A stretch of DNA of 64,000 nt from Hondaea fermentalgiana. Lineage: Eukaryota > Sar > Bigyra > Thraustochytrida > Thraustochytriidae. The position numbers and the translations under genes are program-made. Location of the stretch: positions 8,490-72,489 of the forward strand of contig NPFB01000081.1 of NCBI GenBank assembly GCA_014084085.1. The letters run 5' to 3'. The notes beneath the pieces are model-generated. The model was not told where the DNA came from. It searched no databases and saw nothing but the letters and a program-made list of their open reading frames with translations. Numbering within the stretch: position 1 is the stretch's first letter; every line of letters starts with the position of its first letter. Shown here piece by piece: positions 21,637 to 31,400 of the stretch.

Positions 21637-23091
21637 ATGACAGAACTTCAACTTGAACAAGAGAGCTCGACAGCCGCGATGTCAAGTGGGGCGAACGGAA
21701 AAGCCAAGGCGGCAGCCTCCGGCAGCAAGAGTTCGCCGGCCATCACGAGCTTCTTTCGCACCAAGTCAAAAGCGGCAGGTGGCTCTGACGCTGATGCTGT
21801 CGATCTGACGGGAAGCGACCATGTCTCAGACTCGGCCAAGACCTCGACCTCGACCTCGACCAAGACCTCGACCAAGACCTCTATGGAAATCGCAACCTCA
21901 CCGCAGACGAAATCGAGCGCGCGCACGGCCACGAGCAGCAGTGGTGATGGCAGCAATAACAGCAGCAGCAGCAGCAGCAAAAGCAGCAGCAAAAGCAGCG
22001 TCGCGAACAAGAGGAAAGCACCTGAAACGCACAGCTTCTTCAAACCAAGGAAAAAGGTTGCCGCGACCACTACGAGCGAGGCGGCACGCGATCCCCAAAT
22101 TATTGTCGCCTGGAATGCTAATGGACTCGCCAACCGTCTCAAGTACAACGCGGACGCCATTGCGGCTTTTCTTGCGCGCGAATCGCCTGATGTCCTTTTT
22201 GTCTCCGAAACCAAGTTGCGGGCTTCCTCGCAACAAAAGCGCAACGAGCTTTGCATGCGCGATAAACGCAGCATCGACGAAGCCACAGTCTTACGAACCG
22301 CTTGCGAAACAGGATGTCTAAGCACACATTCTGTCGTCAAGCTATCCCTCTGCGACAGGCGTTATGCTGGCACAGCCATGTTTGTGCGCAAGAGTGGACC
22401 ACGCCCCGTTCGCATTTGGTTTGGGCTACCAGACCCCGAGACGATGGAAAAGGTGCCGCACAATGAGGACGGTCGCATCATTCTACTCGAATGGAAGTCC
22501 ATCATGACACTTCACACGTATACTCCCAACAATGGTTGGACCGTGGAGTCCTTCGCCCGTCGTCGCACCTGGGACGAAAAACTGACACGCTGGTTACGAG
22601 CCATGCACAATCACAAAGAGCGCAAGCCCATCATTTACATGGGTGACATGAATGTCGCGCCGGAAGACTGCGACGTCTCGGACCCCGATTGGTTCAATGC
22701 GCAAGGTGATCCTCCCGCGAGCGGAGACCCTGCCGACATTGGCCAGGCAGGGTGCACAAACAACGAGCAGCTTCGCTTCAAACACATGGCCGAAGAAGGT
22801 AACCTCACTGACGCCTTTCGCTATCTCGAGGTTAAGTCTGCCATTACGCGTCCCACCGAAGTGGACGCTCCTATTTACACTTGGCGAGGACACCCTGGTA
22901 TTGACCGGCCCGAAGCAGGGCGCTTCTACAAGAAGGGTATGCGGATTGACCATTTCTTGGTGTCGCGCAGCCTTTTAGAACGTGTGCGTCGGGCCGACAT
23001 TTGTGGTCGAGGTCTAAGCGCCCAGGACCCAAGTTTTCTTGGCTCAGACCATTGTCCCATTCTTTTGGAACTCTTGCCTTCCAAGGATTGA
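21637..23091 (+). CDS. AP endonuclease (ExoIII/APE1 type) with PIP-like motifs
   Basis: This codes for 484 aa from ATGACAGAACTTC at 21637. A disordered N-terminus (about 1-155, Ser/Thr/Lys-rich) precedes an ExoIII/APE1 catalytic domain (about 160-480). Catalytic motifs are IVAWNANGLANR (Asn), DVLFVSETKLR (Glu), IYMGDMNVAPEDCDV (Asp/Asn), MRIDHFLVS and GSDHCPI (Asp/His). It should incise abasic DNA 5' to the lesion in base-excision repair. Two FF motifs in the tail, SPAITSFFRTKSK (about 30-42) and ETHSFFKPRKK (about 135-145), resemble PCNA-interacting PIP boxes followed by basic residues; neither has the canonical Gln. PIP boxes are typical of APE2, but the Zf-GRF finger of APE2 is absent. A PCNA-tethered APE1-like enzyme is the inference. 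Confidence 0.9.
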   Translation: MTELQLEQESSTAAMSSGANGKAKAAASGSKSSPAITSFFRTKSKAAGGSDADAVDLTGSDHVSDSAKTSTSTSTKTSTKTSMEIATSPQTKSSARTATSSSGDGSNNSSSSSSKSSSKSSVANKRKAPETHSFFKPRKKVAATTTSEAARDPQIIVAWNANGLANRLKYNADAIAAFLARESPDVLFVSETKLRASSQQKRNELCMRDKRSIDEATVLRTACETGCLSTHSVVKLSLCDRRYAGTAMFVRKSGPRPVRIWFGLPDPETMEKVPHNEDGRIILLEWKSIMTLHTYTPNNGWTVESFARRRTWDEKLTRWLRAMHNHKERKPIIYMGDMNVAPEDCDVSDPDWFNAQGDPPASGDPADIGQAGCTNNEQLRFKHMAEEGNLTDAFRYLEVKSAITRPTEVDAPIYTWRGHPGIDRPEAGRFYKKGMRIDHFLVSRSLLERVRRADICGRGLSAQDPSFLGSDHCPILLELLPSKD

Positions 23092-23198
23092 CCGACCAAC
23101 TTGATTTTCACGCAACAATGCGCGCCGCCAAACAAGCACAAACAAGATGTAGCATTCAAGGTTTGTCAAGTGCGAAGAAAAAGAGAACACCTGCGCGA

Positions 23199-24797
23199 TC
23201 AATGCGGTGGCGCGTTGTCAGAAGGACTTCTTCCGTGCGTGATGGGCTGCGTAAAAAAACGACCGAGCGCACTCTGCGCATTTGCTGGTAGCAACGCGGT
23301 GCAGGGATCGCCAGCCTTGCCATCTTGTCCTGATCCTTTGACAAAACGGCATGCCCGCAATGCGTTCATGTCCGGCATCGAGCGCAAAAGAGCTTCGTGA
23401 GCAGTTTCAGTGCTCCAGGATGCAGGGTCCTCGGACAAGGTAGAATGCGACACATTACATTGTGTGCAAAGAATGTGCCGAAGCAGGCGTGCTGCTGCAG
23501 ATGCGTCAGGGACAATGCGCAAAGCTGTGGCAAGTCCTCCTCCGCTGAGCCGACAGAGCGCACTCAACAGCACCGCCATATCTTTGGATGATGGTGCTGG
23601 CAAAACGAGAACAACGTAGAAGCGCGCAAAACGAAGCTGGCCTCGGCATACAAACCAGCGCACTGTCGTCTGCACCCAAGAAGAAGTTGGCGTCTTGCAA
23701 AGTAAAACTGCGGTATCCTCGTCAAGGATGAACGATACCATTTCCACGGCCCGCTCCACCACAGCGATGCGGACAGCAGCGAGCTCGCGACAAACCTCGC
23801 GCAAGGCCTCATCTTCGCAGAGCTGGGCCTCGTTGACCATGATTTGAGTCTGAATACGCGGGATGGCTGTCTCGAGAAGACGAGAATAAAGTTGGCGCAA
23901 AGGATTTGAAGCGTTGGTGGCGCGTTCCAGAATGCAAGTCTCCACGTCACGAAGGGTGCTACCAGTCTCGAGCATTTCAGCACATTGCTGTGCAAGTGCG
24001 AAAATTTCTTCATTTCCATCGCGAGCTGCGTCGCTGGCAAGGCGACGAAGCTGGTCGGAAAGCGGCGCTTGTTTGAAAACGGGAATGTCAAGTTTCAAGA
24101 GAGACTCAGAAAAGGAGTCCACTTCCGCTGCCAAGGGTGGCGTGGGGATCTCTGGCATCTTCGTGTCGACAAGCCAGTCGTGCGCCGAGTCCTCAGGTTC
24201 TGTAGCGCAGTCATTGGTGGATAGGAGACCTGATTCAAAAAGGTCAGGAGAACTCGTGGCGAGATTCATGACCTGTGCCAACTCCGGGAATCGTCGAGTC
24301 GAATCGGTTTGGTCCGGAGCAAAGTTGGCGATCCCAGGGCTCGTGTTGAGCGGCATGCAAAAGAGTCCTGTGTGCGCGAATCGATGTGTCGCGGCCCAGA
24401 CCGTTGGCGCAGATCGCATACGTGCAAGTCGCGGTTCAAAATCGACAGCATCCATTTTCGATTCCACGTCGTCGGAAAGTATCCCACTACCAAGCTTGCC
24501 TTCCTCGGGCGCGGTCATCGCTGTCACAGGGAGCTCCTGCTCTTCGAGTTGCCTCGCGCGAGGCGCGAACCGTTCCGGCCCAGGCAAGAGTTTCCTGAGC
24601 GGACTTCTCGTCGCGGCGATCCTTTCCAGCTCTTCATGAAGCGACGCTAAATGTACGAGAACATCGGCATCCACCGCGGTGAAGGTCGTCGCGTCCACGC
24701 GTCCCAGCCACGACGCGTCGTTGCCCTCGAGGCACCGCGCAAGTGTCGGCGGCCTCTGCCTCGCCCGGCCGAGGGACCCGGCTCGGCATCCCGCCAT
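23199..24797 (-). CDS. Candidate SHOC1/ZIP2-like (XPF-related) meiotic protein
   Basis: This codes for 532 aa from the ATG at 24797; the frame continues upstream without an ATG. The N-terminal half is poorly conserved. The C-terminal third (about 330-520) has alternating strands and helices of an XPF-like nuclease fold lacking the ERKxxxD catalytic signature: VERAVEMVSFILDEDTAVLL, then RFARFYVVLVLPAP and a conserved-looking LRIVPDASAAARLLRHIL. A helix-hairpin-helix-like end follows (HEALLRSMPDMNALRACRFV). This order matches my recollection of SHOC1/ZIP2/MZIP2, a catalytically inactive XPF-family ZMM protein that stabilises meiotic recombination intermediates. Similarity is inferred by eye and weak, so a conserved protein of unknown function is the fallback. 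It diverges from the four-TM gene over a 421-bp shared promoter. Confidence 0.45.
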   Translation of the reverse strand: MAGCRAGSLGRARQRPPTLARCLEGNDASWLGRVDATTFTAVDADVLVHLASLHEELERIAATRSPLRKLLPGPERFAPRARQLEEQELPVTAMTAPEEGKLGSGILSDDVESKMDAVDFEPRLARMRSAPTVWAATHRFAHTGLFCMPLNTSPGIANFAPDQTDSTRRFPELAQVMNLATSSPDLFESGLLSTNDCATEPEDSAHDWLVDTKMPEIPTPPLAAEVDSFSESLLKLDIPVFKQAPLSDQLRRLASDAARDGNEEIFALAQQCAEMLETGSTLRDVETCILERATNASNPLRQLYSRLLETAIPRIQTQIMVNEAQLCEDEALREVCRELAAVRIAVVERAVEMVSFILDEDTAVLLCKTPTSSWVQTTVRWFVCRGQLRFARFYVVLVLPAPSSKDMAVLLSALCRLSGGGLATALRIVPDASAAARLLRHILCTQCNVSHSTLSEDPASWSTETAHEALLRSMPDMNALRACRFVKGSGQDGKAGDPCTALLPANAQSALGRFFTQPITHGRSPSDNAPPH

Positions 24798-24910
24798 GGC
24801 TCGCCCGAGCCCAGCGAGAGACGCGTCGAGCCCCTCCCGGCCGTCCTCTCGCTCCCCTGCCCCGTCCCCGCCCCGAGAGCGACCGTCCGCGGCAAGCCCG
24901 GCTGCGCGTC

Positions 24911-24945
24911 GCGTGGCGTGGCGTGGCGTGGCGTGGCGTCGCGTC
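24911..24945. repeat. Pentanucleotide array (GCGTG)n
   Basis: About seven GCGTG-type units lie 114 bp upstream of the minus-strand start at 24797. Confidence 0.85.
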
Positions 24946-25010
24946 CGTCGCGAGGCGGGCTCCGGAGCGCGTGCACGTGCGCGATGCGGCGCCGTCCAGT
25001 TCCCTATTTG

Positions 25011-25037
25011 CCTTGCTTTGCTTTGCTTTGCGCTGCG
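25011..25037. repeat. Pentanucleotide array (CTTTG)n
   Basis: Five CTTTG-type units lie about 180 bp upstream of the plus-strand start at 25219. A similar TTTGC-rich patch recurs at 25968-25998. Confidence 0.8.
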
Positions 25038-25218
25038 TAAATTTACAGCCCTGCGGGCCACGTGCACGCGCGGTCGCGACGCGCGTGCGGATCGAAGGGC
25101 CGCGCGCCCGGCTGGCAGAGCGACCTGCGCGGAGACGGCCTGCGCAGCGACCAGCGTCCCTTGCTTGACTTCGCCGGCGCAGGCGGGCTGAGGGTTTCGC
25201 TTGTGGCCGAGAAGGACG

Positions 25219-25854
25219 ATGCTGGACAATGGCGACCGCGAGTCGTTCACGTGCTTCGGCCTTTACAACCTGCAGCCGGACACGGTAGACGAGCTGCGCG
25301 CCATGTCACGCGTGCTGGCATTCATGCGTCTGGCAGAGGCTGCGATTGCCTTTGTCGCCATGGCATTGTACGCGAGCGTACTGGACATGGCCCGAGACAT
25401 GCAGGACGCGCTCGTGGACGGGTCCACGGCGTACTTTCTAATCAACGAGTCAATCTCCACGCTCTGGTTCTGTGTGGTGCTTTGCCTGCTTGTCTCCATC
25501 TTCTCGACGTTTACAGTCGTTCACTTTTATTTCGCAGCAAACGCTGGAGCTCCGCTCGGCAATTTTCGGATCGGGGTCATCAAATTCAACTGGGTTTTTG
25601 ACTTTATCTTTGTCTTTTGCCTCATTGCGGCCTTTGCAGCCTCCTTGGCCAGCGTCATTCAAAGCGAGTCCTTTTCCATCTTGGTGGGTCGCACGGATAC
25701 CAAGGTGGTGTCCTCTGTAAACGCTGCCCTCTCGCTCGTCTTTGTGCTCTTTATCATTACTCTGGCTGCTCTGCCAATGACGTACACCATGTGGAAGGAT
25801 CAGCGACTGTTGTACACGGCTGGTGGAGGCCCCGTCTCGAGCGCTCACCTCTAA
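25219..25854 (+). CDS. Four-TM membrane protein, MARVEL-like layout
   Basis: This codes for 211 aa from ATGCTGGAC at 25219; the frame upstream of it starts only with a TTG. Four hydrophobic helices are evident at about aa 31-55 (VLAFMRLAEAAIAFVAMALY), 80-105 (TLWFCVVLCLLVSIFSTFTV), 125-150 (FDFIFVFCLIAAFAASLASV) and 168-190 (NAALSLVFVLFIITLAALPM). N- and C-termini are short and probably cytosolic. The helix spacing and the short second loop resemble MARVEL/tetraspan vesicle proteins, but no diagnostic residue was seen, so I give only a structural description. It is transcribed divergently from the SHOC1-like gene. Confidence 0.75.
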   Translation: MLDNGDRESFTCFGLYNLQPDTVDELRAMSRVLAFMRLAEAAIAFVAMALYASVLDMARDMQDALVDGSTAYFLINESISTLWFCVVLCLLVSIFSTFTVVHFYFAANAGAPLGNFRIGVIKFNWVFDFIFVFCLIAAFAASLASVIQSESFSILVGRTDTKVVSSVNAALSLVFVLFIITLAALPMTYTMWKDQRLLYTAGGGPVSSAHL

Positions 25855-26473
25855 CGTTCTTTCCTTTTTTCTGCTGCTGAGCCCTTTCTTTGACGTGCAC
25901 AATGCTGCTCGCCGTCCCTCCTTTTCATCCTTTGAAATTCAATGTTGTTGTTGTTCTGTATGTTCAGCTTTGCCTTGCTTTGCTCCGCTTTGCTTTGCTC
26001 ATTTCTTGTCGTCGTGGTAGTAGGCTACTGAGCAAAGAAGAATCTTGCTAAGAACGCAAGAAGAAGACCCTTCTTCTGCACTCTCCTGTGTCGTTCCCGA
26101 AACACATGCAATCCAATCATGAAGAGCAGAGCAAAGCAAATTCGACGTGAACTGAGATGGCCTGTGCTGCCCTACACAATCGCAAAGAACATTTCCAAGG
26201 CCACGCGGCAAGTCGCTGGTAACACTTCTATGTGGGGCCCATCGATCATCATAAGAATGCATCTCCTCCTGCTCCTCGACCACCAAATCACCAAAGCAGA
26301 CTTGTATCCGCAACTGCTCCGCCTCGCGTTGCACGCAGCGCCTCGCGGACACGACAGGAGCGCCGGCGGCGCCCGTGGCGGCGCGTCTCGCAGGCCCTTC
26401 GCCCGCGCGCGACCACCCGTTGCACGCTCGCGCTCGCGCTCGCGCCGCGCAAGAGGAGGAGCCAAAAGGGATC
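25855..26473. other. Spacer upstream of HisRS
   Basis: This contains TTTGC-type repeats (25968-25998). The region from 26255 to 26473 is open in frame with HisRS but holds no ATG. No other gene is seen. Confidence 0.5.
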
Positions 26474-28099
26474 ATGGAGGTGGTGGCGGCTGCGGCGATT
26501 GCCGCCGGCGCCGTGGCGGCCACGGCGGCCACCGCGGCGGACGACGTGGACAACAACGCCGCCGTGGTGGACGAGCCCGAGGCCTCGTACTTGAAGGATT
26601 TCAAGGAACTCGCGGCGGGTCTTCCCGACGACGTCGAGGCCCTGCAAAAGATGGTCCTCGAGCTGCGCGGCGAGAGCGCCAGCAAGGAGGCGGAGGCGGC
26701 GCCCAAGAAGAGCAAGAAGAAGGGCGGCAAGTACCAGCCCAAGACCCCGCTGGGCATGCGCGACTACCACCCCGAGGAGATGGCCGTGCGCGAGCGTGTC
26801 TTTGACACCATCAAGGGCGTCTTTAAGCGCCACGGCGCGGTGAGCATCGAGACACCCGTCGCGGAGCTCAAGGAGACGCTCACGGGCAAATACGGCGAGG
26901 ACAGCAAGCTCATCTACGACCTGGCGGACCAAGGCGGCGAGATTCTTGCCCTGCGCTATGATCTTACCGTCCCCTTTGCCCGCTATTGTGCCGAGCACGG
27001 CGTCGAGACCATCAAGCGGTACCACATTGCTCGCGTTTACCGTCGCGACAACCCGGTCATGACCAAGGGTCGCTATCGCGAGTTCTACCAGTGCGACATT
27101 GACATTGCAGGCGAGTACGAGCCAATGGTCGCGGATGCCGAGTGCGTCAAGATTGTCACGGACATTCTTGGCGGTCTGGATGTCGGCGACTTTCTCGTCA
27201 AGATCAACCACCGTCAGCTCCTCGACGGCATCTTTGCCGTCTGCGGCGTCCCCGACGATCTCTTTCGCCCGATCTGCTCGGCTGTCGACAAGCTCGACAA
27301 GACGGAGTGGCCAGAGGTCAAGGAGGAGATGATTCGCAAGGGCATTTCGGGCGAGGTCGCAGAAAAGATTTGGGGCTACGCACAGCAAAAGGGCGGCCCT
27401 GAACTCGTGGCCAAGCTTCTCGAAGACGAGGATCTCTGCGCCAATGAGTCTGCAAAGGCCGGCCTCGACGCCATGAAGCTCCTTTTTGAATTCTGTGACT
27501 GCTATGGTGTGCCCGCGAACCGCGTTTCCTTTGACCTCAGCATGGCCCGCGGCCTCGACTACTACACGGGTGTTATCTACGAGGCTGTTCTTGTCGGCGC
27601 TGAAGTCGGTTCGGTTGCCGGCGGCGGCCGCTACGATAACCTCGTTGGTATGTTTCTTGCCAAGAAGGGCAAGAAGAAGGACAAGAAGATTCCTTGCGTT
27701 GGCGTGAGTCTCGGCATTGAGCGTCTCTTTACCGTCGTGGCCAACCGCCAAAAGTCGCAAGAGGGCGCCGTCGCAAGTCGCCCGACCGAAATCCAGGTCG
27801 TAGGCATTGCCACTTCGGAGGACAAGCAGGAGATTCTCCGCGAGCGCATGAAGGTCTGCTCCGAGCTTTGGGAGGCCGGTGTTAGCGCCGAAACCTCGTA
27901 CAAGGCCAGCGCCAAGTTCATGACCCAGGTTCAGCACTGCGAGAAGAACGCCATCCCCTTTGCTGTCGTCGTCGGAAAGTCTGAGCTCGAGGCTGGCAAG
28001 ATCAAGATCCGCAACATTGTCTCCAAGGATGAGGAGGAAGTCCCGCGCGACCAGTACATTGCTCGTCTCAAGGAGCTTCTCGCTGGTTCTTCACAATAA
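26474..28099 (+). CDS. Histidyl-tRNA synthetase, class II
   Basis: This codes for 541 aa from ATGGAGGTG at 26474 (context ATCATGG). After an Ala-rich N-terminus and a Lys-rich linker, the class II catalytic core begins at about aa 95 with PLGMRDYHP. Motif 1 (KRHGAVSIETPVAEL), motif 2 (VYRRDNPVMTKGRYREFYQC), the His-specific signatures RGLDYYTGVIYEA and AGGGRYDNLVG, and motif 3 (GVSLGIERL) are all intact. The C-terminal anticodon-binding domain is about aa 435-541 (VVGIATSEDKQE). It charges tRNA-His in the cytosol. The GC-rich codon usage opens a 549-codon antisense frame, which is a shadow. An Arg-rich in-frame extension upstream that lacks ATG (from 26255) could provide a mitochondrial form through a non-AUG start; this is speculative. 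Confidence 0.97.
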   Translation: MEVVAAAAIAAGAVAATAATAADDVDNNAAVVDEPEASYLKDFKELAAGLPDDVEALQKMVLELRGESASKEAEAAPKKSKKKGGKYQPKTPLGMRDYHPEEMAVRERVFDTIKGVFKRHGAVSIETPVAELKETLTGKYGEDSKLIYDLADQGGEILALRYDLTVPFARYCAEHGVETIKRYHIARVYRRDNPVMTKGRYREFYQCDIDIAGEYEPMVADAECVKIVTDILGGLDVGDFLVKINHRQLLDGIFAVCGVPDDLFRPICSAVDKLDKTEWPEVKEEMIRKGISGEVAEKIWGYAQQKGGPELVAKLLEDEDLCANESAKAGLDAMKLLFEFCDCYGVPANRVSFDLSMARGLDYYTGVIYEAVLVGAEVGSVAGGGRYDNLVGMFLAKKGKKKDKKIPCVGVSLGIERLFTVVANRQKSQEGAVASRPTEIQVVGIATSEDKQEILRERMKVCSELWEAGVSAETSYKASAKFMTQVQHCEKNAIPFAVVVGKSELEAGKIKIRNIVSKDEEEVPRDQYIARLKELLAGSSQ

Positions 28100-28466
28100 T
28101 TTACAAAACAGAAAAGAAAAGAAAAAATCAACAAAACGATTTTGAACGAACACACAGGGTTGGGAGAGTAGATTTAATGCATGCATTGCACAAGTGGTTT
28201 GCCACTTGTTATTATTCTGACTTCGCGCCGCGCACACAACGTCCTGGCGTGATATCGCTTCGTGCGTGGTACGAGACTAGAACATCAAAAGACCAAGTGT
28301 CATTTATTACAAAAACCTTCACATGTACAGTTTTCCTTTACAAACTTTAGCCAGCTCGCAGACTCAAGCGAACTCGTCAGACATCCATCTCGCACTTTGT
28401 TGCTTCTGTGTGGGCGCGTGCCACCACTCATATCAATGCTAACTTTTTTTTTCCGAGCAGCTCTCT
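28100..28466. other. Convergent 3' spacer
   Basis: HisRS (+) and the helicase (-) end facing each other. The DNA is AT-rich with no coding sign; 3' UTRs are expected. Confidence 0.5.
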
Positions 28467-31400
28467 CTATGTTGCCGAGGACGACAACGACGAAGACAAC
28501 GACGACGACGTTGAAGATGTTTGGTTAGACGAAGATGGAGGTGCGCTGCCCAGTGAGAGAAAACTGTCTTGCGAATTTTGAGACGAAGATAAAGGCGTGG
28601 CAGCAGCCAATTCCGCGGCGGCAGCGGGGTTCTTGAGATGCTCTGGAACCTGATCAAAAAAGGTACGAACGCGCGGTACAAGCCTCGGAAAAAAGTCGCG
28701 CTTGATGGCCCCTCGACACCAGCGTGCCAAGTGCCGGTGCATATTGACATCGTCAAGGCGAGCGTCAACGAAGAAAACGGCACCAAAGTCATTCTTGTGG
28801 CGAATCACCCGACCAAGTGCTTGATTCATGGCTCGAAACGCTTGCTGCGAATACCATTCGCCCCCTCGCACATATGATTCGCCAGCAGCATGTTTCGAGT
28901 CGTTCCACGCTCGCTTGTATTTGATTGCGCTATCAAAAAGCGCAGGGTAAGGAATTCCGACGAGAAAGACAGCTCGGCAATAGTTGTCCTTGAAGTCAAT
29001 GCCCTCGGACATTCGGCCTCGGAATACTGCAAAGAGAACAGGACTTTGGCCGGCGTCCACAGCCCCACGAAACCGAGCCTTGGCCAGCTCAAAGGCCGAC
29101 TTGGGTTTCCCCGTTCTCCTTCGTGGATGACCTTTGCGCTGACCCCGGTTCCAGCCGCCGTTTCGCTGCCTCTGCTGCTGGTGCCGACTTCTTGCATTTC
29201 CCCAGGGCCAGCCGTCGTAACCGCTATCGTCCTCTTCGTCTTCGTTGTACTCGTTCCCGCCATCATCACTATCTTCATCAAAATCACTCGCTGCATCCTC
29301 GAGGTCCTCGACGCTGGTATTCTCGAAGATGACTGGTCCGCGTTCAGCTTGGAGTCTCGCAACAAAGTGATTCTGTTGCATGAAGTTTTCCAAGTCCGTG
29401 AGCTGCTTGAAGCTCGACACAAAGACAAGGCTACCGCCTTGGACGGAGACGGCGTCTCGCAGCACCACGCGAATTGTCTCGAACAGCGCCGCTTCGTAAC
29501 GAAAAGGCCCGAGTTGCTGACGACTCCGGTATGATCCATCAAGAAGATCGCCTGTGGGCGAGCGCGGAATCACGCTCATATAGAGTTGCTGTTCGAGCTT
29601 GATGACGTGGTCAAGGGCAATTTGACGGTCCTTGACACGTAGACGCTCATGAAAGGCCTTGCCAAACTCATGCGAATTCATGGGGAAGAGCGTGCCGGAC
29701 GCGACAATCACAGAGTGCGCAATGCTGGCGACATCGTTGAAAACAGCGCCCGGATTCATGAGCATGAGGCGAAGTTCCACGGTCCATTCCACTTCACCGA
29801 CGTTTTGGTTCAAGTAAGTGCCATGTGTGCGAGAGCAGGTCCGTGCGGGACGGTGAGAAGGCTCGTTAAAGTCGCGATGAAAATTGTGGACGAGGTCTGC
29901 CGCAGCATCGATTCGCGTTGCGTTCACCACGGCATAAAAGTCTTGGGGAATTTTCTTCATCATTGATAGCACCCGAAGAGACTTGGCGCCGGTCATGGCG
30001 AGGGACCGCAGCTGTCGTGGTCTTGCGTCGTACGCTGTGACATCGTCCGGGTTGACATGGCCGAGATCGGCGAGAGCACGCAAGATCTTCGCCAGAGCTT
30101 CCTCGGCGTTGGAAAGAGTCGCTTCGCTGAGACCAATGTCCCTGAACACCATGCTCGCAAGCGCAGTACCTGTTGAAGATGCAATACCTCCGCGCTTGTA
30201 TAACTCGCGCGTTTTTTCTTCTTTGGTGACGCGGTCCGATTCGGACGTGCGTATCCACCCAGCGCGCTGGTTGAGCAGAAATTGGGCAATCTTGTCAAAG
30301 ACAAGCATGACCTCCAACGCAAGTGAGCGCACGGGCATGTTTTCTTCTGCAATCCAGTCGGAGAACGAAGAAAGCACGCAGAGGTCCTTGACGATCTCGA
30401 GCACGGTCGGCAAACGAAGCGTACAAGAGCCTGTCTCGAGGCATGAACTTTCAAGATTGTGGCCTTCGTCGAAGATGAAAACGCTCGATCCTTCGTTCGC
30501 ATTTGGAATGACGACGCTGCGAATGTCTGGATCAATGACATAATTGTATGGGCAAATGACCAGCTGCGCCGAGGGATGGAGCGCCTTTGATGCAAAAAAG
30601 GGACATCCATGATCTTGTGCAGAGGGCCCAAAGCTACGGAGATCCTCAATGTCAAAGAGGCCGTCGTCTTCGGTGGCTGCAATCTTGGTTCGTGTGAGCT
30701 TGTACAAATGGTCCACGACATTGTACTTGAGAAGCTGCTTGAAGGGCAAGCATGTGCCCGCCTTGACAGCTTGCGAGCAGCATGCAGAGAGACCCTCATT
30801 CGACCCTTCTGCTTCTGTCATGACGGCCTGGTTGGAGCAAAGATTGACGCGACTGGCTAGCGTAACAATCATGGGCCGATATGGCATGCCGCGCAAGGCT
30901 GCGACGACCTGCGTCGCTTGTGAGTGTGTTCGTGTCAAGTAGTAGATGGTGCGAGGCGTCCCGGAAAAATCGGCCCAGCCGCGCATGTCATGATAGCGTT
31001 GCCAGCTAAGCGCAGCGCTAAGAGTTGCGGCAGTTTTGCCCGTTCCCGTCGGACTTTCGAGCAAGGCATGCGACTTGCTCTTGAGACAAGCAATCATTTC
31101 CACCATGACGCGAGTCTGCGGGACGAGCGGCTTGCGATGGGGAAAGAGGATCTCCACGCCGCCGATAAAAATGCGCTTTTTCGCTTTCGCTTCGACGAGA
31201 CGGCACGGTGGCCAGCGTGCGCGATGAGCGAACTCGGCGCCCATGCCTCGCCCGATCACCTTTGTCTCCTGGATGGAAAGTTCCGAAATGGTCATGGCCA
31301 ATTTTTCAGCGGCATTCAGGTCTTCATTGCTGAAGCGAGACAGGATCGCGTGCAAGCTCTGTGGTTGATCGCTTGCACCGAGCTTGCCTTCGGCGGTGAC

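Larger units (their letters stand above)
24798..25218. promoter_or_regulatory. Bidirectional promoter region with two pentanucleotide arrays
   Basis: The 421 bp between two diverging ATGs contain (GCGTG)n at 24911-24945 and (TTTGC/CTTGC)n at 25011-25037, each closer to one of the genes. No clear TATA box is visible. Confidence 0.55.

Noticed and set aside
26288..27937. A 549-codon open frame on the minus strand
   Set aside because: It is antisense to HisRS and arises from GC-rich codon usage; it has no domain and HisRS itself is certain.
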